Source: Aquatica leii
Lineage: Eukaryota > Arthropoda > Insecta > Coleoptera > Lampyridae
Direction of reading: 5' to 3'
Assembly: GCA_035610365.1 (NCBI GenBank)
Contig: CM069437.1
Span: 55,018,093 to 55,082,092, forward strand
DNA length: 64,000 nucleotides
Shown: one piece after another, positions 55,640-64,000 of the stretch
How the letters are laid out: every line of letters begins with the position of its first letter
Numbering within the stretch: the stretch's first letter is position 1
Position numbers and translations under genes: made by a program
Notes under the pieces: generated by a model
Databases searched by the model: none
Told to the model about the DNA's origin: nothing
Seen by the model: the letters and a program-made list of their open reading frames with translations, nothing else

Positions 55640-58020
55640 AACATCCTAAACCTTCCACCACTAATCAATTTTCTATATACATCTACTACACTACTTGTAA
55701 TCTTTTTCTCCTTTTTAATACTTCATTCATTAATTCATCCCACTCCTTCTCCTTCTTCTCCCAATATCTCCCCTCTTCTTTTAGTTTTATGCATTCATTT
55801 ACCATGTGCTCTATATTTTTCCACCCCTCCCCATATAGTCTACATCTCCTATTTTTATCTTCCATCCAATACTTATTCTCTTGCTCTTCATTCTCGCATC
55901 TAAACTTTGCTACCATTCTTTTTAATCTCGAGCTTTTTTCGCCCTTTATGTACCTTGAAATATTGTCTATCACTATATTTGTATATTTTTTATCGTGTTT
56001 TCCTTTTCTTATTCTTGCTCTATATATCTTTATCTCTTCTTATTATTTCATCTTTTCTTTCCCTTCTTGTTTTCCTTATTTTATCTACCTCTTCTCTCAC
56101 ATATCCAACTCTTTCATAATACTTTTTGCTTACTTCTTGTTCTTATTTAATTTTTCCATTCTTTACCTCTTTTCAGCACATTTGAAGCAATTTACATTCC
56201 TCTCTTTTTTCATTGTTTTTTATTTTACTTTTTTGTACTTTTTCTAATTCTTCCCATTGCATGTATACATTATCTAATGCTAATGCTCTTCTCCTTTTTT
56301 TAAATTCTGTCTGCCAATCTGATAAGATCTTTCTTTCCTCTATTTCTCTTTCTAGTCTTTTTTGCAATTGTCATATAAATCTTATATCTGACATTTGCCA
56401 CACTTATATCTCTACAGTTGTTTTCCTCTCTTCTGTCTCCTCCATTGTAAACGGGGCATATTATTGCCTTTTTCCAATTATCCGAAAACCTTCCATCTGA
56501 CCATATCTTATTAAAAATTTTCCCTATTCTTTCTTTCGTTCTCTCTCCTGTATATTTCCATTGTTCTCTTTCATCCGTCCCTTCTGCCTTTTTTTTATTG
56601 TTTCTTCTATGTCTTCTTTCTGTATAGTAGTACTGCTCCCTTCTCTTGTTATCCTTTTTAATTTGAATTCACTCTTCTTCTCTTCTTCCCTCTCTAAGAC
56701 TTCTACGCAATGTTCTCTCCATGTTTTCATATAAATTTGTATCACCCCTTTTTTACCATTTTTCCTTTCTTTATTCAAATAGCTTCATATGTCTCTTTTA
56801 TTTTCATGAACATGTTTATATGTTCTCCCAACTCTTTTTATATTCCTCTTTTCTCTTACAACACTCTTTTCGATATTGCAACCTGAATCTTATATTCCTA
56901 AATATCAATTTTTTCTTTTTTCCACCTTCTTTACCTCTTCTTACTTGCTTTCTGGCTTCCCTGCATTTCTTATTCCGCCACTTTTTTTTAATACTCCTTT
57001 AGGTTATTTTTGTATTTTTTTCTTTCTACTGCTATATCCACTTTATTGATCAATTCTTTCCCCCTTTCTCTACTTCTTCCTTCACCCATTGTTTTTCCTC
57101 TAATTTTTTCTTATAAACCTCAATATTTTCAATATTGGTCTATACTTTTTTCTCCCGCTTAACTGTGTCTGAATTTTTTCTTTCTCTCTTTCAACCTTTT
57201 AGCCTTACTTCTAACGGCTGATAGTTAGAATCAAACCTTTTCCCCTGTTTTTATTTCTTCCAAAACCACCCTACTTACTATTACATAATCTATTATAGAT
57301 TCTCCCTGCACATTTATATATGTATATTCTCCTCTATCCCTTTCCTCCATATTTCCGTTAAGTATAGTCCACCCCTTCCTCTCACATAATTTTAATAGCT
57401 CTCTACCTTGTTTGTCTTATCTATTGTTACTCTTTTTATTTCCTCCTTATTCACTATCATATCGCCATCTTCTCCAATTCTCGCGTTAAAATCTCCACCT
57501 ATTATTAATTTTCTTTTCTCCTCTTTAATCAGTAGCTGTTTTAAGTTTCTTATTGTTTGTTTCATTTCTTGATCGTATACTGTTATCACCGTATATCTAG
57601 CTTCATCTTCCTTTAGTATTTGATTTACTATTATTTCCCGTTCTTGCATTTTGTTTTTGTTTTCTTCTACTACTCATTCTTCTCCTACTCCCGATGTTAT
57701 ACCCCCTTGCGCTCTCCATTTTTTTTCTTTTCTTGTTGCGAACTGTACATTCCATCTATATCCCTTTGGTAAATTTACTGTTCATCTTTCCCAATCTTAC
57801 TCCTTCAGTCACGTTTCTACTAAACCCACAATGTCAAACGCTGTACTTCTAAAATTCAGCTCCTTTATTTTTAACCCCTGCAACGTTCAAAAAAACAAAA
57901 ACTTATTTTTTTTTTGGTTTTTTTCTTATTGTTTTTCTTTATCTTTGCCTGGTCGTCCTCTTTTTTTTATCATTTATCATTTCTTTCTAGTTTTTTGGTT
58001 TCTTTTCTTCTAAATTATTT
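55640..58020 (-). pseudogene. Non-LTR element with endonuclease and RT, decayed
   Basis: The strongly pyrimidine-rich plus strand reflects a Lys/Glu-rich protein on the minus strand. Order: endonuclease N-terminus (about 57860-57650, VETWLKE-like and PKGYRW), endonuclease core (57649-57392, LIIGGDFNARIGEDGDMI), linker (56778-56524, WREHCVEVLEREEEKKSE and KEDIEETIKKRQKG), RT start (about 56500, IFNKIWSDGRFSDNWKK), later RT (56367-56173) and a C-terminal tail with VAKFRCENEEQENKYW and HMVNECIKL (55973-55686). It separates the gag relic (54797) from its LTR relic (58440), so it probably inserted into that gypsy copy. Many frameshifts. Confidence 0.75.
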
Positions 58021-58109
58021 TATTTTACGTTCCAGTGCATCTCTTCTTCCTCAGCCCATAATTTCATAAATCTTATTTGCAATTGATTTATTTACCGAGC
58101 AAGCTTTAA

Positions 58110-58439
58110 TTTGTTTTTATTCTGTCAAACAGAAAGGAAACCGTGGAGTTAACTTAGTAGAATAAATGCGAGTTAAATTTCAGTGTCATAATTATAATGA
58201 GAAATTGTTTGAGAAAACAAGGAAAAGAACGCAAGAAAAAGATAAAACTATTGAAGTGTATTTGTCTAATATAAATCAATAGTTTAAATGATTCAGTTGC
58301 TTGGTAATTAAAGAAACTCAGTTAAAGAAAGTATTGTGAAATATAACACCATCTATCAAGCGCAGTTTTAGTGAAAGTTACCACGATTTTTCAACTTAGA
58401 ACGTTGTGTCAAAAATGATGGGAACAGTTCTGAACTTAC
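58110..58439. other. Spacer before the LTR relic
   Basis: AT-rich; possibly decayed internal gypsy sequence. Nothing recognisable. Confidence 0.3.
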
Positions 58440-58610
58440 GCTACCACAGTACTATTTACTAGGGGCTGGTAGTGTGTCAAATTTATTGAAGTTTTTTTAA
58501 AGGGTTTGGAACGGGTACTCGGTCTTTTGCCGTTTCCACTGCGAAGTTACTCTTGGCGTTCTAACCCTAACTTTTACGTTCATCCTTTAGCTGTTGTAAT
58601 TACTTTTATA
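58440..58610 (+). repeat. Degenerate LTR of the gag-gypsy family
   Basis: In plus orientation it follows the minus-strand reading of the LTRs at 23224 and 31063: GTGTGTCAAATTTATTGA, AAGGGTTTGGAACGGGTACT, then TTTCCACTGC and CCTAACTTTTACGTTCA. It has gaps but is collinear. Orientation and position fit the 3' LTR of the gag copy at 54797. Confidence 0.7.
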
Positions 58611-58717
58611 ATATTTTCTGCATTATGAAATACTAATAATAATACTTTTCTAGTCAAGTTTCACTCTTTTATTAAGATTTATTTTAAAATCAGTCAGCTA
58701 CGACAAAAGATTATTAA

Positions 58718-58765
58718 AAATTTTTATTTTTTATTTATTTATTTATTTTTATTTATTAATTTACC
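58718..58765. repeat. (ATTT)n microsatellite
   Basis: About 48 bp of ATTT-type repeat with a few interruptions. Confidence 0.9.
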
Positions 58766-60247
58766 CAAAATGCTTAGGATACGAGATGCGTAATGATAAT
58801 AATGAGTCTGCGTTATGGATTGATTACGCCCTCGCATTACGCTTACAAAAAAATGTTATTTTTAGTTTAGATTTAAATGATAATTTGTTTTTTATTTCTT
58901 TTTGTGCATTTTTTTCAACATATTTCATATTCTTATTCATTTATTATAATTGTAAAAATAGTTCTCAGAAATAAAAAAAATAAACGTCAATTTAAATATT
59001 TTGTTATACACTACTAAATATATTTATATATTTAAATAAAATAATTTTAGTCTTTATTTTATTCAAAGTGAAGAATACAATTTAGTAACTGGGGTTACTA
59101 GATGATTACGGTAATCGAACAACAACTCTTTAGAACAGAGGTTCTTGCGCTATATCGTTGTTGCTGTCAGAAAGTCTAGTGCAAAGTATTTGAAATGATT
59201 GTGTCTAAGCAAACTTATTTAGCCTCATCTGAATGTTCCACTATTAATAATAATTAAGTTTCTGTTATTAGCCACAGTAATGTTTATCAAAATATTGTCA
59301 GATCAAAATTTAGACGGCTTTCTTATAAACACGATGTCACATTGCGCAGTGTACAAAAATGCGTTTGGTTTCAACTTATGTCCGTTATACGAAACAACCT
59401 AAAATGTTGTCATTGTAACAATTTAAAATTTAGCATTTTCTACATAATTAATTTTTTGTGTTTAATTTACAGGTACTATGCCGTATGAAATGACGTATAT
59501 GCGCAAATGTGTGACAAGAGTTGACAGTTCAACGCTACCAACATCAATACAGTAAATTTTAGTAGTCTATTCTAGCACGCCAACGATTTATTAAAACATT
59601 AAAACGACGAAGAGATGAGTAGTATTCTCAGTAAGAAATCTTCTATTAGTCGCTAAGGTTTGCGAAACTGCGCTTTGTCCGACTGTGCTTATAGTTATTT
59701 AAAATAATGAAAACTCAAGTGAGCGATGGCGTTTAAAAAGCTGGAATATACCAAAGCATATTAAAACAAATGTTCTAGATCGCATTAAAAGTTTTAAAAT
59801 AAAATACTTTTTTCTCTACTCAGTATTTTTGAAAATAACTTAATTTTTTTATTTTACTGTTAAAAACACTTATATGGAGCTTAATTCGAAGACTCGTGTA
59901 ACGAAACGATGAAACGCTCAGATGAAACAAATCTGGAACTTGCGGTGGTGTCTAATTTTACTTCGTTTTTTTGTATTTTTTGGATACAGTGTTTATTATT
60001 GTTATAAGATATTCTTTATGATTTGTTTTATGTTTTAAAAATATAATAAGTCTTAATTTCACTCAGCAGTGATAACAAATGATTGTAGTCCATGGAGAAT
60101 TAGATCCGCGCGAGCGTCCGCCTTGTACGCTGCAACAACGGTACAATATAAATGAAAATTGAACATAAACAATTTATTGAGCACAAAATTTACTACAAAA
60201 AAGTCCGCGGGAGTGTATGATTATATCTAATAGTTTAAAGATGGGTT
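58766..60247. other. AT-rich non-coding stretch
   Basis: No gene, repeat pair or RNA recognised. Confidence 0.35.
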
Positions 60248-60384
60248 GCACAAAGCAAATCAAAAATCTAGCAAGTGATTATTTCTGAAATCAATTGTTA
60301 CATCACGAATAAACCTGGTTTCATTGGCTATGTAGCAATTGTTTCGAAAAACAATCAGTCGTTACATTTCTGATTTGCTTGTGC
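60248..60384. mobile_element. 137-bp hairpin MITE
   Basis: The left arm begins GCACAAAGCAAATCAAAAAT and the right arm, reversed, GCACAAGCAAATCAGAAATG. Pairing continues through TGATT, TTTC and CAATTG to a short loop near CCTGGTTTCATTGG. No coding; no obvious target duplication. Confidence 0.8.
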
Positions 60385-61613
60385 TCCCCGCCTTAAGAGT
60401 TACAGAATGTTAATGTAATTTTTGTGCAACTTTGCACACGTGTATCTTCTAAACTATTGAAGGTAATTGTACCCTTGCGCCGACTTTTTTATGGTAAATT
60501 TTGTCCTCTATAAAAATGATTATGTGCAACTTTCTTCTATCTTCCACCGTTTTAGGGTAATAGTTTATTGCTTATTTTAAGTTATTAAGCAAATCCCTTC
60601 AATACAAAAATTGTTGCGGTTTTGATGCAGGCATGATTTACAAGAAAAACAACTCTTACGACACCGACAAAGCTACCCACTGAAACACAGATGTTCTAGT
60701 ATACCGATAATTTATGTTTAAATTTTAAAATGCATAAATGAAATAATTTGATAAACCTGATTTATAAAGTTTTATAATAAAAACTATCAGCAGTTACTGG
60801 TTTAAGTCATAAACGCGATTTCACTGTAAAGTTATCAACATAGGACGAAAGTATGTAAAATAAAATTTTAGTAAATTTGAGCAATTGTAAATATTATTAG
60901 CGTTATAAATCAGTTAAGACTAGAGTGAAGATTGATGTTATAGTAAAGTTCATTTTTTTAATGTTTTTTTATAGTCAGTAGCGCATTTGTTTAATATTAA
61001 TAGCAGAAAAAATTATAGAATCAGTAAATTTTTATTAGTTAAGGAAATTCATTGTTATTGGTCAATTTTTAAATTATTTAAATTACCAGTCTACCAATAA
61101 TAAATTCCTATACTTTCAAAATTATTATTTACATATGTTTTGAGCTTTAAAATAATGAAGCTCATCTCCAGAAAAATCTACAAAAAATATTTACAACTTA
61201 TAAAAAGTTAAGATTACAAAAAATGTTTTACCTTACATTTTTTGAAAAATGACAAATATGAAAATGAATGAAAAAATAAAAAAACTAGATAATTAAAAAA
61301 TCTAAGTTTTACAAAATTTTAAATGTAAATTATTTTAAAAAAGGACGATGGTGCAATTTACAAACAAAACTAAGAAAATTTAAGTTTAAAATCATGATTG
61401 AAATTGGTTTGATCGTTCAACAAAAAAATTTTATTTGATATTTTAATATAAATCAACTCTAGTAATTCAAGAATTTATTTGTTTTTGATGTTATTAAAAC
61501 GATAAAACAATTTGTAAGAAAAAAGGGTATGATGATTATCCAAAACATGTTGTGCAGATGTAGATTTTACTAAATTTGGATTCAAAAATAGTTCAAAATA
61601 CATTAATAGTATA
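60385..61613. other. AT-rich non-coding stretch
   Basis: Nothing recognised. Confidence 0.35.
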
Positions 61614-61728
61614 CATTCTTATTTTTGAAAATCGTAATAAACCTTGTTCATTATATTATGTAGGTAATATTATGTTTGTTTTCAACACCTTCCGATAATT
61701 GCAAGATTTGCGATATCTGTGAATTTTT
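61614..61728 (+). repeat. Dispersed repeat, copy 2 (partner at 3460-3576)
   Basis: Near-identical to 3460-3576 over about 115 bp, same orientation. Confidence 0.85.
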
Positions 61729-62025
61729 ATTTAATTTTTGTATGTTGCCAGAACTGTTACGATACATACAGACAGTGCAACTCAAAGATAATATTAATGC
61801 AAATATTACGACTATACTGATTCTACTCGTAAAACTTTTAAAGCATGTTTTGTTTTATGTAAAAACTTTTTTTTTGTTAAACAGATTTATAGAATAAGTA
61901 TTTTAATAAAACGCCAAACCTTGATTGTTAGAAAAACGTTCAGTTACTGTTTGAAAACATTTTTGAACAAATTTTCAAAAAATATTTGTAGTTGTTTAAA
62001 TAAGAAAGTTACTGCAGTAAAAAAA

Positions 62026-62242
62026 ACTTTTACTTTCTTATAAAATTGTGCATACCAAAAATTTTTATTGTCGTTGTTTACTTCGCAGTTTACAGCAATG
62101 TCAAAGTATATGGACTTACCAAATATGCATAGATGCGCGGTTTAGATCGCAGTCGCTACCTCAATGTCACCTATATGTAAAACACACTTTTACTTTCTTA
62201 TGAGACCGTAAATACCAATAAATAATATCTTTGTCGATTACG
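62026..62242 (+). repeat. Degenerate 160-bp tandem repeat
   Basis: ACTTTTACTTTCTTAT, ATACCAA and TGTCG-TT-AC recur in order at 62026 and 62186. A CG-rich block between them (GCGGTTTAGATCGCAGTC, 62137) is partly mirrored at about 62492-62530 (CTGCGACCTAAACCGCGACC). Confidence 0.6.
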
Positions 62243-62280
62243 TGGCGGTCTAAAGCGATGTTAAAAAAAACAAACATTGA

Positions 62281-63122
62281 AACAAAGCAACGTGAGATCT
62301 TTGCAGTTTTTCATATATAAAAAATAAAGATCTAATAAACATAAAGTTGTTTATCTAATCAAATTAAAGTATAAAAACCACTGAAAATTAAAATACATGT
62401 TCAATTTTACAATAAAAGCTTCTTTTTGTCTAGCTGAATCACATCGACAGCGACCGCGCTCATTCATGTATTTTTGGTATGCTCAGACGCTTAAACTGCG
62501 ACCTAAACCGCGACCTATACCGCGATCGCCACAACGCGTATCGATGCAGCATTGGTATGTCCGTACCCAAGATTTGTTACATATGTTTTTTTACTTGTAT
62601 TGTTATAAAAAAGATGAAATATGTGCACTTAAGCAAACTTATAGGTACTTTTATCTGTAAACGATACGATTGTGCACGTATTAATTGTTATCATTCGTAG
62701 AATCAGAATGATTTAAACGAATGCTTAAATACTATAACCTTGATTGTAAAATTTACTTGGTGTACTTATATAATAGTATACTTTACACCACTGCACTGTT
62801 GCAACTTAAGTTGGTTTCTCTCCATCTAGTTGTGTTAGTTCCGAACTGTTTAGGTAGAAAGTCTTATATGATTATTATACCGAACGATACGCACGCGCGA
62901 GATTTGTGCGGCTCTAAAAAATGTGCGCGCTTTCATTCAAATTAATGGAAACAACTTTTGTTTTATTGCTGGCGCGCGATTGTCGTTCGGCTGTGGTTAG
63001 TGTGCGCCTATCTTAATAAGGTAAAAAAAAACAACGTATAATTATTCAAATTTCTTTCGATGTCAGCCAGAGATCTAATGTGCTGATATGAAGAGTTAAA
63101 GTAATAAGTAAATGTGTAATTA
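62281..63122. other. Non-coding stretch
   Basis: CG-containing patches at 62445-62545 and 62880-63000 but no recognisable gene; several short frames look random. Confidence 0.35.
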
Positions 63123-63252
63123 TTACTGACCCCTACACAGCCTCATGTAGGTAAATTGTGGCGTGGATAGTCAGTAATGCAGTAGATACGATTTAAGAGG
63201 TATCAGTCCTGCACAGCCTCATGCAGGTAATTATGGCTTGGTTCACTGATAC
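63123..63252. ncRNA. Two tandem stem-loop units with compensatory changes
   Basis: Unit 1 (63123-63177) is closed by TTACTGAC/GTCAGTAA and contains hairpin CCTACA-CAGCCTCA-TGTAGG. Unit 2 (63200-63252) is closed by GTATCAGT/ACTGATAC and contains CCTGCA-CAGCCTCA-TGCAGG. The outer stems differ at several positions yet stay fully paired, and the inner stem swaps A-T for G-C. The 8-nt loop is unchanged, and its GCC could pair with the conserved GGC in the 3' linker (GTGGCGTGG / ATGGCTTGG) as a pseudoknot. This points to a selected RNA or DNA fold, duplicated in tandem. Transcription and function are unknown, and I cannot match it to a known ribozyme. It would be the leader of the adjacent minus-strand LTR-like block. 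Confidence 0.5.
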
Positions 63253-63256
63253 TTTA

Positions 63257-63516
63257 AACTGTAGTAGTCGAGACAATCAAAATACGGTTGTAAAATGACT
63301 GCTAATTTATTAACTTTATTTACAAGTATTTATACACATAAAATGCTTAGCTCTACATTCAACCATTTCATTGTTAGCCTATATTATATAAAAATTTGCT
63401 TATTTGTTACGACATTGTAAGGAAATTGTTAATACACAATACATGTTGTGACATTGGAAAGAATTTGCTAACACACATTATAATACCGTAAGGAATGTGT
63501 CTATCGTATTACAACA
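63257..63516 (-). repeat. LTR-like block
   Basis: On the minus strand it starts TGTTGTAATACG and ends CGACTACTACA, with TATAAATA (about 63326-63333) followed by AATAAA. Three loose direct repeats of a TTACAATGTCGTAACAA-type motif lie in its first half. There is no second copy in the window, so the assignment is tentative. Confidence 0.35.
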
Positions 63517-63520
63517 CAAT

Positions 63521-63842
63521 TATATTATTAAATTTGCAATTTTGTATTTTATTTTAAATTTAAATAATTCATGTTTGTAGTTCAAACATTCGGTTTGAAA
63601 TTTTATTATTACTAGTTTGTTCAAGTTATAATGTTAACATAATCTATATTTTGTAATTGGAGTATTAAATTTGACTAAATAATAAATGTTTTTTTAAACT
63701 TGAATTTAACTAATTTAATATTTACATCAAATAGCGCCATGCGCAATAAAAAGTAACTTAAATGTAATTATAAAGCATAAAATACAGAAAAAAACTAAAC
63801 AATTATACCACAATATAATACAGTATTTTGTAAAATATTTAT
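63521..63842. other. 3' flank of EcKL C
   Basis: AT-rich, probably 3' UTR and spacer. Confidence 0.35.
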
Positions 63843-64000
63843 TTAACTGTGAAATAGTCCTAAGTTGTAATAAAACGGCAGCAAAGATTTGATAGCACCC
63901 AGGTAATTACTATTATTAAAACAAATATGGCGAAAACTTCCTTCGTTGCTGTTTTCCATTAAATCAATAATAGTTGAATTGTCTTTATTGTCTACTTTAG
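63843..64000 (-). CDS. EcKL gene C, last exon (continues past window edge)
   Basis: The minus strand reads TIIDLMENSNEGSFRHICFN, then YLGAIKSLLPFYYNL and a TAA at 63845-63843. It matches the final exons of gene A (EEGSFRHNCFSNT) and gene B (EEGSFRHHCFTNS), both 191 bp; 158 bp are visible here. The same strand and family indicate a third member of the EcKL cluster. The frame is open to the edge of the window. Confidence 0.85.
   Translation of the reverse strand, partial: KVDNKDNSTIIDLMENSNEGSFRHICFNNSNYLGAIKSLLPFYYNLGLFHS

Noticed and set aside
55789..58013. Long Phe/Ser/Leu-rich plus-strand frames, apparently membrane proteins
   Set aside because: They are antisense shadows of the Lys/Glu-rich non-LTR protein on the minus strand.
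63123..63252. Hammerhead, twister or HDV-like ribozyme
   Set aside because: None of the conserved core nucleotides (for example CUGAUGA with GAAA) is present on either strand.
1..64000. CRISPR array, operon or bacterial system
   Set aside because: The short tandem repeats lack unique spacers of constant length, and the gene structure is clearly that of an animal.

Overview
The window is strongly AT-rich eukaryotic DNA, almost certainly from an insect. There are no operons. Genes are split by short GT-AG introns of about 50-240 bp. The only recognisable host genes belong to the ecdysteroid-kinase-like (EcKL/CHK kinase) family, which is typical of arthropods. Nearly everything else is mobile DNA in every state of decay: Ty3/gypsy, several non-LTR clades, Tc1/mariner, pogo, P/THAP, foldback and MITE elements, a Crypton-type recombinase fragment, and one DNA transposon whose superfamily I cannot name.

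Layout. 1-6 kb holds minus-strand gypsy and non-LTR relics. 7.0-8.1 kb is EcKL gene A (exons 3-7 intact). 8.5-13.6 kb holds plus-strand non-LTR and gypsy relics, including two different gypsy RT pieces. 14.5-16.5 kb is a TIR-bounded unit with an unidentified decayed coding region. 18.1-22.6 kb is a Tc1 element split by a 2.9-kb transposon with a perfect 8-bp target duplication. 22.9-24.4 kb holds non-LTR scraps and a solo LTR. 25.4-32.9 kb is EcKL gene B: seven exons whose phases all agree, giving 397 codons plus stop, with a 5.8-kb intron 2 filled by nested retroelements. 34.1-49.0 kb is a matryoshka. A pogo element has TIRs 14.9 kb apart and contains a TIR element carrying an intact five-exon DUF4806-like gene (243 codons), a 1.2-kb foldback element with a 9-bp target duplication, and a THAP/P-type transposase gene. 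49-51.4 kb is an internally deleted non-LTR element. 52.5-54 kb is a chain of large hairpins around a tyrosine-recombinase N-terminal fragment. 54.8-58.6 kb is a second copy of the gag of the gypsy family from 28-31 kb, interrupted by a non-LTR element. 58.6-63.8 kb is mostly non-coding, with a MITE and two tandem stem-loops with compensatory stem changes beside an LTR-like block. 63.84-64.0 kb is the last exon of EcKL gene C.

The three EcKL genes share one strand and, where visible, the same exon sizes. They look like a tandem cluster pushed apart by transposon insertions. The two intact-looking coding units are EcKL gene B and the DUF4806-like gene; EcKL A lacks a located 5' end and EcKL C runs off the window. 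The most unusual signals are the covarying tandem stem-loops at 63.1-63.25 kb, the DUF4806-carrying TIR element, the 8-bp-TSD transposon, and the hairpin chain around the recombinase fragment.
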